5,234 bases of DNA from an archaeon. GTDB lineage: Archaea; Asgardarchaeota; Hermodarchaeia; Hermodarchaeales; Hermodarchaeaceae. The stretch covers positions 1 through 5,234 of the forward strand of contig JABXGS010000257.1 of the NCBI GenBank assembly GCA_016550425.1. Direction: 5' to 3'. Position numbers and translations under genes: made by a program. Positions 1 to 5,234 of the stretch are shown here, in pieces; positions within the stretch are counted from its first letter, which is position 1, and each line of letters opens with the position of its first letter. A model generated the notes under the pieces. The model was not told where the DNA came from and searched no databases. It was given only the letters and a program-made list of their open reading frames with translations.

Positions 1-65
1 ATGCCGATAAACATTGAAAAAACAAGAATTGATAGAAGTGCTAGAGACGCTAGATTTCTCTTTTT

Positions 66-82
66 AAAAGGCAATGCCTTTT
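66..82 (+). terminator. Small A/T-flanked hairpin, possible 3' end of an upstream gene
   Basis: The arms AAAAGGC (66-72) and GCCTTTT (76-82) pair perfectly over 7 bp around a 3-base AAT loop. The run of T on the 3' side (79-83) makes it resemble an intrinsic or T-tract terminator for + strand transcription entering from the left. The loop is tight and the stem is A/T-rich, so it may be fortuitous. No gene that it would terminate can be identified inside the window. Confidence 0.3.
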
Positions 83-105
83 TCATGTTAAATTCCATCC
101 GTTGT

Positions 106-121
106 CCTACTTTGCAGTAGG
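106..121. other. Perfect 6-bp inverted repeat (hairpin)
   Basis: CCTACT (106-111) and AGTAGG (116-121) form a perfect 6-bp stem with the four-base loop TTGC. It sits 24 bases after the first hairpin in a gene-free stretch. It has no T-tract behind it, so it is not a good terminator by itself. It could be an operator-like palindrome, an RNA stem, or chance. Confidence 0.25.
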
Positions 122-187
122 TTCCCGAATAGTGAGGTATAAGGGCTTTTTATAGGTTAATGTGTCTTTTGCGCCCCCAGTTTTATC

Positions 188-197
188 CTTTATAAAG
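188..197 (+). promoter_or_regulatory. Palindromic TATA-like box upstream of the winged-helix gene
   Basis: CTTTATAAAG is a perfect 10-base palindrome that fits an archaeal TATA box. With the usual archaeal spacing of about 25 bases, transcription would start near 218, leaving a leader of about 40 bases before the TTG start at 260. The bases immediately upstream are pyrimidine-rich and do not make a convincing purine-rich BRE, so orientation is not fixed by the sequence. A second TATA-like run (CTTTTTATAGG, 146-156) lies upstream and is an alternative. Confidence 0.4.
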
Positions 198-259
198 AAA
201 CCACGAAAATGCGATGCAAAAATCGACTAATGACGTTGCAGGATTCGAAACCCTTTTAA

Positions 260-532
260 TTGTCAAGCTCTGAAAAGCTATTGGGTGGCAATGTGAAATG
301 GTTTAGGAGTCATAGGGAACCCCCCAGTGCCTCAAAAATCGTTCGCGTTATTGAATCGAAAGGTCCAATGACTAGCAAAGAGATAGTCCAAACCACGAAT
401 CTAGCCCCACGCACTGTCCGATACGCCTTGAAACGACTCGTCGCTGAAGGTGTCGTTGCGCGGGTTCCAAACCTCACCGATCTTCGACAGACCCTATTTA
501 TGCTTCATGTGGAACGCCGCATGAACCGGTAG
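260..532 (+). CDS. Small winged helix-turn-helix DNA-binding protein (MarR-like)
   Basis: This 90-residue protein is almost entirely one winged helix-turn-helix domain and probably acts as a transcription regulator. A first helix spans about residues 25-34 (ASKIVRVIESKG). The helix-turn-helix has a positioning helix at 38-45 (TSKEIVQT) and a recognition helix at about 49-62 (APRTVRYALKRLVA). The wing runs through 64-82 (GVVARVPNL, then DLRQTLFML). Stand-alone proteins of this size ending in a similar NLxDxRQTL motif are common in archaea. No ligand- or metal-binding domain is visible. The TTG start is the first possible one because it directly follows an in-frame TAA (257-259). No good Shine-Dalgarno precedes it, and GTG at 293 is an alternative that leaves the domain intact. 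It lies 57 bases upstream of, and in frame with, the next gene, so the two may be cotranscribed. The target DNA is unknown. Confidence 0.82.
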   Translation: MSSSEKLLGGNVKWFRSHREPPSASKIVRVIESKGPMTSKEIVQTTNLAPRTVRYALKRLVAEGVVARVPNLTDLRQTLFMLHVERRMNR

Positions 533-589
533 CTATTTCTATTCACAGCCGCCAACTCCACCCACTACTCTATTCCTGAGCGAATTAAG

Positions 590-1330
590 ATGCTGTTTTT
601 CTATCGCCGTAAACCTAAACCTCCCTCTTCAACGATTTTTGTACCTCTACTCAAGCTCTTCAAAACTACCCATCAGAAGGATCGACGAGAGAAAGCAGAG
701 ATATCTGAAACTATCCCTCTGGATACGGGAAGCCCCTTTATGTTAAGTGGACCCAAAAGCCAGTACGGTCTCGGTATCAGCCTGCATTTTATTCTTATTC
801 CCCAAACTAAACAAATCAATCAGAAAATCATATGGCGCTTTGCGCGTGAGGAGATGCAAAACGCCCTTATTCTGGACGGACTAGACCGGTCAGAGGCTGA
901 AATGTATGCTCTCCGCCTCATTGATCCCCTGTTTCCACCTCCAGAAATTCGCGTTGAATTTCAAGATGATGGCAAGGTAATCTTAGAGAATTTTCAATCC
1001 CTAATTACATACCAGCTGCTCCAAGGGAAACAATATTCAGCAACTTTGGACTCCATCAGAACAATTTATCTTGACTTAGCTGACACCTTCATCAGCCTTG
1101 CAAATAACCAGGTCCCAAGAAATAACGAAGCTGCTACAAAATTTGCTGAAACTACCTTCTATAATATTGAAGCAGCTATCTACCAAGAAGATATTGAAAA
1201 GAAGACGATAATCGATCTAATGGGTAAACTTAAAGAAATTGCTAAATTCTTTGAAATGTTTGCTCAGGACAGATATCTTCAACGGAGTACCCCCCAAACA
1301 CCTAAAATCATCCAGCGCCTTTATCCCTAG
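590..1330 (+). CDS. Hypothetical protein, 246 residues, soluble, no recognised family
   Basis: I do not recognise this protein. It has a basic, proline-containing N-terminus (residues 1-36, with RRKPKPP near the start) that does not look like a signal peptide or membrane helix. A probable alpha/beta region follows (about 55-135), with strand-like GISLHFILIPQ, the acidic helix DRSEAEMYALRLID, and strands around EIRVEFQDDGKVILE. The C-terminal half (about 136-235) is predicted by eye to be helical, with repeated amphipathic segments such as TIYLDLADTFISLA and LMGKLKEIAKFFEMFA that suggest a helical bundle or dimer interface. ATG at 590 is the first start codon after the preceding TAG at 530, with no other ATG, GTG or TTG between in this frame. 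No clear Shine-Dalgarno is present. ATG at 740 (residue 51) is an alternative start close to the apparently folded part. It sits behind the winged-helix gene and may share its transcript. Sustained length, coherent amphipathic composition and a terminator just downstream support it being real. Confidence 0.65.
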   Translation: MLFFYRRKPKPPSSTIFVPLLKLFKTTHQKDRREKAEISETIPLDTGSPFMLSGPKSQYGLGISLHFILIPQTKQINQKIIWRFAREEMQNALILDGLDRSEAEMYALRLIDPLFPPPEIRVEFQDDGKVILENFQSLITYQLLQGKQYSATLDSIRTIYLDLADTFISLANNQVPRNNEAATKFAETTFYNIEAAIYQEDIEKKTIIDLMGKLKEIAKFFEMFAQDRYLQRSTPQTPKIIQRLYP

Positions 1331-1344
1331 ATATCAGACTTCAC

Positions 1345-1352
1345 TTTTTTTT
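1345..1352 (+). terminator. T8 tract terminating the rightward pair
   Basis: Eight consecutive T residues lie 15 bases after the stop codon of the hypothetical gene and continue into the T-rich AATTTAAT. Archaeal RNA polymerase often terminates at such T-runs without a hairpin, so this is a plausible end for + strand transcription. The hairpin at 1393-1425 would act as a backup. Confidence 0.5.
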
Positions 1353-1392
1353 AATTTAATGAAATTTAGAGGTGTTGTTAAAAGAAAGGGGG

Positions 1393-1425
1393 AATAGGAG
1401 TTTCACCCACACGTGAAATCCTATT
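1393..1425. terminator. Bidirectional terminator hairpin between convergent genes
   Basis: The left arm 1393-1406 pairs with the right arm 1413-1425 over 13 bp, with a single bulged G at 1400 and a six-base loop (CCACAC). On the + strand it is followed by ATTTTTCGTTTT. On the - strand it is followed by TTTCTTTT (1380-1387). It can therefore serve both the rightward pair and the leftward transporter operon. The stop codon of the OppF-type gene (1421-1423 on the - strand) is inside one arm. Confidence 0.65.
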
Positions 1426-2443
1426 TTTCGTTTTCCCATTGGGATTTATCGAACCAATGCCAACAGGCAGCATAATGGTCTTTTTCTACTTCCTTAAAGG
1501 GTGGTTCTTCAAGCCGACATTTTTCGTCTGCCATTGGACATCGGGGATGGAAACGACACCCTGAAGGAGGATTGATTGGAGATGGAACTTCACCAACTGG
1601 TGCACGCCTAGTATGTGTCAAAGTGGGATCAGGAATCGGCACCGCAGAGACGAGAATCGCTGTATACTGGTGCTTCGGATTATCAATCACTTGACCCACT
1701 GGCCCATACTCAACAATTTTGCCCAGGTACATGATACCAATTCGGTCACCAATATACCGGGCTGAGGCTAAATCGTGAGTGATATAACAATAGGTCAAAT
1801 CGTATTTTTTGATAAGCTCTTTGAGAAGGCTAAGGATTTCAGCACGAATCGAGGCGTCAAGCATCGAAACAGGTTCATCCGCGACAATGAATTCAGGTTG
1901 CGTTACAATAGCACGGCTGATAACGACACGTTGGCGTTGACCACCACTTAACATGTGGGGGTATCGGTAGAGAAAATCTTCGGGGGGAATGAGCCGAACA
2001 TCTTCCATAGCCATTTTGACCCGTTCAAGAAGTTCTTCTCTCGAATCAGCCAGGCGGTTGACTTGAAGTCCTTCGGCGATACTGTCGTGGATGCTGAGTC
2101 GTGGGTTGAGGGATTCATAGGGGTCTTGGAAAATGATCTGTAGTTTTGGTCGAAGAGCTTTCATTTCTTGCTTACTTATTTGAGTGAGGTCTACGCCTCC
2201 GTAAGTTATGGTGCCTTCGGTTGGTTCCGTGAGGTTGAGGAGAGTGCGTCCGGTGGTGGTTTTGCCGCATCCAGATTCACCAGCAAGTACAAAGACTTCG
2301 TTTTTGTAAATGTCAAAGCTGACATCGTCGACAGCTTTTACCCAGATTTTTTCGCGGCTGAAGAGTTGGGCGATTAAACCACGTCGGACTGGGAAGTACT
2401 TCTTGAGGTTTCTTATTACAAATAGAGGTTCTTCTGTGGTCAT
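1421..2443 (-). CDS. oppF: Oligopeptide/dipeptide-type ABC transporter ATP-binding protein, OppF/DppF type
   Basis: This 340-residue cytoplasmic ATPase is the second nucleotide-binding subunit of an Opp/Dpp importer. It hydrolyses ATP with its OppD partner to drive the permeases. Visible motifs are Walker A GESGCGKTT (55-63), Q-loop Q106 in the OppF-typical FQDPYESLNP, signature LSGGQRQR (165-172), Walker B FIVADEP (185-191), D-loop around 194-198 and switch H223. The insertion before the second strand (about 20-35) is typical of OppF. The C-terminal oligopeptide-transporter extension has four cysteines (296, 302, 309, 327) around GCRFHPRCP, the pattern that holds a [4Fe-4S] cluster in some family members. 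The start is supported by an extended Shine-Dalgarno (2445-2455) that overlaps the OppD stop. The gap to OppD is 4 bases. Substrate is not determinable: related systems move peptides, sugars or nickel. Confidence 0.95.
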   Translation of the reverse strand: MTTEEPLFVIRNLKKYFPVRRGLIAQLFSREKIWVKAVDDVSFDIYKNEVFVLAGESGCGKTTTGRTLLNLTEPTEGTITYGGVDLTQISKQEMKALRPKLQIIFQDPYESLNPRLSIHDSIAEGLQVNRLADSREELLERVKMAMEDVRLIPPEDFLYRYPHMLSGGQRQRVVISRAIVTQPEFIVADEPVSMLDASIRAEILSLLKELIKKYDLTYCYITHDLASARYIGDRIGIMYLGKIVEYGPVGQVIDNPKHQYTAILVSAVPIPDPTLTHTRRAPVGEVPSPINPPSGCRFHPRCPMADEKCRLEEPPFKEVEKDHYAACWHWFDKSQWENEK

Positions 2444-2444
2444 T

Positions 2445-2455
2445 GGATCACTTCC
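2445..2455 (-). promoter_or_regulatory. Extended Shine-Dalgarno for the OppF-type gene
   Basis: On the - strand this reads GGAAGTGATCC, matching GGAGGTGATCC (the complement of the conserved 16S 3' end) at 10 of 11 positions. The GGAAG core is 7 bases from the ATG at 2443. The site includes the TGA stop of the OppD-type gene, so termination and re-initiation occur at the same place, which favours coupled, balanced synthesis of the two ATPases. Confidence 0.6.
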
Positions 2456-3425
2456 AGACGTTCTTCCCCCAGAGTTGGTCAGCGTGATGACATGCGGCGA
2501 AATGTTTCTCGCTGATTTCTCGGAACTCCGGTTCCTTTTGAATACAAATTTCAGTAGCGATAGGACACCGGGGGTGGAACCGACATCCAGAGGGCGGATT
2601 GATGAGCCCAGGAGGTGCTCCAGGGATGTGAACGAGATATTCTGATCCTAAGAGACTGGGAACTGACCGAATGAGCCCTTCCGTATAGGGGTGGAGTCGT
2701 TCCTTGAAGATGGTGACAACATCGGCAAATTCGATGATTTGCCCCGCATACATGATAGCGACTCGGTCACAAGCTTCCGCAATGGTAGCAAGGTCGTGGG
2801 TAATGAGAATCACTGAGAGGTGGAATTTCTGTTGAAGGCTTTTCAGGAGTTTCAAAACTTGTGCCTCAACAGTCACATCAAGGGCTGTGGTTGGTTCGTC
2901 AGCAATGAGGACTTTGGGTTCTGTTACCAAAGCCATGGCGATCATGACACGCTGCTTCATTCCTCCACTGAATTCGTGAGGGTAGTTGGTAGCGCGGGTG
3001 GGGTCAACGCCGACCACTTCGAGGATGTCTTCCATTTTCTTGAAGGCTTCATCGGTGGAGATGTCTTCGTGGAGCATGATTGCTTCGACGATTTGGTCAC
3101 TAATCCGGAGGACGGGATTCAGGGCATTCATAGCTCCTTGGAAGACCATGGAGATTTCTTTCCATCGGATTTCCTGCATTTCATCCTTGGATTTTTTGAC
3201 AAGGTCCTCGCCATCGAGAATAATTTCTCCGTCCACGATTCTTCCAGGATAGGGAAGAAGATTGAGAAGGGCGTAAGCGGTTGTCGATTTTCCACACCCA
3301 GATTCGCCAGCGAGGCCTAAGGTCTCACCACGTTCTAAGGCAAAGGTTATGTTATCAACAGCACGGACTGCGCCCATTTCAACGAAGAAGTAGGCTTTCA
3401 GATTTTTAACATCTAATACGGCCAT
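2448..3425 (-). CDS. oppD: Oligopeptide/dipeptide-type ABC transporter ATP-binding protein, OppD/DppD type
   Basis: This 325-residue protein is the first ATPase subunit of the importer and is expected to form a heterodimer with the downstream OppF-type protein at the inner face of the membrane. Walker A is GESGCGKST (40-48). Q96 lies in FQGAMNALNP, characteristic of the OppD side. The signature is SGGMKQR (153-159), Walker B is VLIADEP (172-178), the D-loop is ALD (181-183) and the switch histidine is H210. All catalytic residues are intact, so it should be active. The C-terminal extension contains INPPSGCRFHPRCP and cysteines 281, 287, 294 and 312, the same [4Fe-4S]-type arrangement as its partner. 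Length is normal for the family. The start is fixed by a GGAGGGAG Shine-Dalgarno (3435-3442), 9 bases upstream and inside the end of the permease gene, whose stop is only 6 bases away. Confidence 0.95.
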   Translation of the reverse strand: MAVLDVKNLKAYFFVEMGAVRAVDNITFALERGETLGLAGESGCGKSTTAYALLNLLPYPGRIVDGEIILDGEDLVKKSKDEMQEIRWKEISMVFQGAMNALNPVLRISDQIVEAIMLHEDISTDEAFKKMEDILEVVGVDPTRATNYPHEFSGGMKQRVMIAMALVTEPKVLIADEPTTALDVTVEAQVLKLLKSLQQKFHLSVILITHDLATIAEACDRVAIMYAGQIIEFADVVTIFKERLHPYTEGLIRSVPSLLGSEYLVHIPGAPPGLINPPSGCRFHPRCPIATEICIQKEPEFREISEKHFAACHHADQLWGKNVWK

Positions 3426-3431
3426 TTCGGT

Positions 3432-5234
3432 TTACTCCCTCCGGATTCGGAGTCGTGGATTAAGAATCTCGTCGACTGCGTAGCCAACTAATGTGAACGA
3501 GAGGGCTAAGAGGACAATGCATAGTCCGGGGAAGAAGACGTACCACCAAGCTCCTTCAGAATATGCTCCCGCACCTGAGGCTTGGAAGAGCATTCGGCCC
3601 CAGCTAACATCGTGGGGGTGTGTAAGCCCTAAGAAACTAAGACCTGCTTCTGATAGAATTGCCCCAGCAACACCTAAGGTGATTTGGGCGAAGAGTAGAG
3701 GTGTGACATTCGGTAGGACGTGTCGGAAGATGATGTAGAGATCACTTGCTCCGATGGCTCGGGCGGCTTCAACATAGGCTCGTTGTCGTTCAGCAAGAAC
3801 TTGTGCTCTAACTAGTCGGGCGGTTCCTGTCCACCCAACTAGTGCAATGACTAAGACGATGTTCCACCAGTGTGGTGACAGGATGGCAGCCAGTACAATC
3901 ATCAGGGGAAGCCCTGGTATAATGAGAAAGAAGTCTGTGACACGCATTAGCACTTCATCCACTAAGCCACCGAAGTAACCTGAGATGAGTCCGACGATGA
4001 GGCCAACGAAAGTTGAGATAAATGCGGCAGTAAGTCCGACGACTAACGCGATACGGGATCCCCAGAGGAGTTGTGCCCAGAGATCTTCTCCGTATTGACC
4101 AGCACCGAGTTCACCATAATAGCCTCCGAGAATTTCGAAGGTACAATCATCAAAGTTGATACGGATATCAGGTGTGTCTTCAGGAGTTGGATCATTTACT
4201 TCCACGCGGATAATGATCCACATTTTACCTCGTTGTTCGAAGGTGTTGGTTAGCATGAAGGCATCCCAGACTTTCTCAGGAGAAGCAGTCCATGGAATAT
4301 CTTGTATGAGGTTATCTCCACGGAAGATTTGTTCAATGTTACCGGAATTTTCGACATAGCATTCTTGGATGATGTTTACCCAGGCATCACCCCATCCACC
4401 GGGATCATTATTTTCAATTGTGTAGGTGTAGCGGATGTAGGCTTCCTTTGGTCGACCAAAATAGTCCCAAGTAAAATCAGTTTGGATGGACGCTGTTGAC
4501 CCAAGATAGTACTCAAGAGGATCTGGATCAGAGTAGGTGAAGAGAAAACTTCCAGGTCCGGAAACGTTACTTCCAACAGTTCCGTCCCATGAACCTGTCA
4601 TTAACTGATTATTCGTTGTTTCAGTATAAAGGGCTTCGATGCGGCATTGGAGGTCATCCAATCGGCAAATCATCTGAGGAGTATCTGTGGCAATGGGATT
4701 CCGAAATTCGATGTGAAAGCTCAGTGTCATTGTGTCAGTCGTTGTAAAGGTTTTTGTAATGTTTACTTGGTCCATTTCGCGAACCCGAGAGGACCACCCG
4801 AGCCCGCCAGGACTTCGGTATTGACGACTATAGATATCAATGGCGGGTCCGCTGGAGTTGGAAATTTCAATGTGGAAAATGGCATCAGCATCCCCAAGTG
4901 TTGTAAGCGTATTGTCAATAATGAATTCGATGCTGTAAGAGACTGAAACTCGTGATGGATACTGGGTAGTAAAACCGACGGGAAATAGGCTTGCATTAAA
5001 TAGGAAGTCATAATCGAAGTAAACATCAGTAGTTCCATACCCAGAAAGTGAACTCGAGTCGTTGTATTGGATTTCATAACAGCCTGGCCCACTTCCCGAA
5101 GCCGTAGTGGAGCCAACATTGAGATTTACGAAATCCGAAATAATGCTCTGACCCGGTCCAAATGGTGTAAAGGTCCAGCCCGTAGCATCAGCATCAAATC
5201 GTGAATTTTGAACAGTAATGAATCCTTCTCCACG
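3432..5234 (-). CDS. oppC: OppC/DppC-type ABC permease with large extracytoplasmic insert (5'-partial)
   Basis: This is a membrane permease subunit of the Opp/Dpp importer, cut by the right edge. 600 residues are visible, numbered here from the edge. The frame has no stop up to 5234, so the Met at 4775 (residue 154) is internal. Residues 1-370 are hydrophilic and beta-rich with no membrane helix. They hold two diverged copies of a jelly-roll-like module (about 5-203 and 204-369). The conventional core follows: the linker preceding helix 2 (about 374-393, GELGAGQYGEDL onward), then hydrophobic helices near 395-419, 432-454, 456-475, 511-533 and 563-587. The EAA loop (487-509, YVEAARAIGASDLYIIFRHV) docks on the ATPases. 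In ordinary OppC the first helix lies before this loop region, so helix 1 should be beyond the edge. The insert would face outward and may bind substrate, cell-surface glycans or the binding protein. The ATPase genes follow directly, and an OppB partner is expected upstream. Confidence 0.93.
   Translation of the reverse strand, partial: RGEGFITVQNSRFDADATGWTFTPFGPGQSIISDFVNLNVGSTTASGSGPGCYEIQYNDSSSLSGYGTTDVYFDYDFLFNASLFPVGFTTQYPSRVSVSYSIEFIIDNTLTTLGDADAIFHIEISNSSGPAIDIYSRQYRSPGGLGWSSRVREMDQVNITKTFTTTDTMTLSFHIEFRNPIATDTPQMICRLDDLQCRIEALYTETTNNQLMTGSWDGTVGSNVSGPGSFLFTYSDPDPLEYYLGSTASIQTDFTWDYFGRPKEAYIRYTYTIENNDPGGWGDAWVNIIQECYVENSGNIEQIFRGDNLIQDIPWTASPEKVWDAFMLTNTFEQRGKMWIIIRVEVNDPTPEDTPDIRINFDDCTFEILGGYYGELGAGQYGEDLWAQLLWGSRIALVVGLTAAFISTFVGLIVGLISGYFGGLVDEVLMRVTDFFLIIPGLPLMIVLAAILSPHWWNIVLVIALVGWTGTARLVRAQVLAERQRAYVEAARAIGASDLYIIFRHVLPNVTPLLFAQITLGVAGAILSEAGLSFLGLTHPHDVSWGRMLFQASGAGAYSEGAWWYVFFPGLCIVLLALSFTLVGYAVDEILNPRLRIRRE
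3435..3442 (-). promoter_or_regulatory. Shine-Dalgarno for the OppD-type gene
   Basis: On the - strand this reads GGAGGGAG and contains a full GGAGG. It lies 9 bases before the ATG at 3425 and within the last codons of the permease gene, which points to translational coupling across the 6-base gap. Confidence 0.65.
4128..4625 (-). repeat. Second copy of duplicated extracellular module in the permease
   Basis: This encodes permease residues 204-369 (numbered from the window edge) and aligns along its length with residues of the preceding copy. Landmarks are VGS...SGPG (220-228), YTYTIEN (269-275), GDAW (282-285), the Trp-to-Phe stretch 315-332, the NDP...DTP segment (347-355) and the last strand with the DD pair (362-363). 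The copies are diverged in protein sequence, so this is an ancient domain duplication and not a DNA-level repeat. The closing hydrophobic strand around an Asp-Asp pair is typical of galactose-binding-like jelly rolls. Confidence 0.6.
4626..5222 (-). repeat. First visible copy of duplicated extracellular module in the permease
   Basis: This encodes permease residues 5-203. It opens with ITVQNSRFDADATGW (6-20), similar to the N-terminal Asn...Phe...Gly-Trp strand of carbohydrate-binding-module jelly rolls, and closes with CRLDDLQCRIEAL (190-202). Matching landmarks with the second copy are VGS (40-42), SGPG (48-51), SYSIEF (99-104), GDADAI (114-119), W147-F163 and the NP...DTP segment (179-186). 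Further copies may lie past the window edge, since the first visible residues already look like the join between modules. Confidence 0.58.

Noticed and set aside
1..120. 39-codon open frame starting with ATG at base 1 and ending with TAG at 118-120
   Set aside because: The start coincides with the window edge, the frame contains two hairpins, and the short product has no recognisable features. It could be the tail of an upstream gene, but nothing in view supports it.
1..259. Possible tRNA, other structured RNA, or CRISPR array in the left intergenic stretch
   Set aside because: No cloverleaf arms, T-loop consensus or direct repeats could be found. Only two short hairpins and TATA-like elements are visible.
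2820..3320. 166-codon plus-strand ORF opposite the OppD-type gene
   Set aside because: It is antisense to a gene with all ABC ATPase motifs intact. Its composition is what the reverse complement of that gene would give.
3432..4775. Taking the permease start as the Met at 4775 (447 residues)
   Set aside because: This Met is inside the first duplicated module, the frame stays open upstream to the edge with matching module sequence, and such a product would lack the first membrane helix and any export signal.
4763..5119. 118-codon minus-strand ORF overlapping the permease
   Set aside because: It lies in another frame inside the permease's open frame. The permease frame aligns with a second domain copy over this interval, and the alternative product shows no domain logic.

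Overview
The window looks archaeal and carries two converging gene sets. The archaeal reading rests on a short stand-alone winged-helix regulator of a type common in archaea, a palindromic TATA-like box upstream of it, Shine-Dalgarno sequences that match the 16S anti-SD, T-tract terminators, and an Opp/Dpp permease with a very large extracytoplasmic beta-rich insert. An Asgard lineage such as Thorarchaeota is my best guess, but it comes from general resemblance only. A bacterial origin is not formally excluded.

Positions 1-259 hold no convincing gene. They contain two small perfect hairpins, probably the tail of a gene that lies mostly outside the window, and TATA-like elements. Positions 260-1330 (+ strand) hold a 90-residue winged-helix DNA-binding protein with a TTG start, followed 57 bases later by a 246-residue soluble protein I cannot identify. 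Both lie in the same reading frame. A T8 tract follows the second gene, and then comes a 13-bp hairpin shared by the converging transcripts (1393-1425).

Positions 1421-5234 (- strand) are the distal end of an oligopeptide/dipeptide-type (or oligosaccharide-type) ABC importer operon. It reads, in transcription order, an OppC/DppC-type permease that runs off the right edge, then OppD-type and OppF-type ATPases. Gaps are 6 and 4 bases, with Shine-Dalgarno sequences placed across the junctions, so translation is probably coupled. OppB, the substrate-binding protein and the permease's first membrane helix must lie beyond the right edge if they are present. Together the genes would make an ATP-driven importer: two different ATPases power a permease pair.

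The main point of interest is the permease. Its frame stays open through 5234, so a start at 4775 would be an artefact that cuts off part of the protein. Before the conventional five-helix core it carries at least about 370 residues of hydrophilic, aromatic/Thr/Asp-rich sequence with no membrane segment. This stretch contains two diverged copies of a jelly-roll-like unit that resembles carbohydrate-binding (galactose-binding-like) modules, which suggests a built-in extracellular binding region on the transporter.
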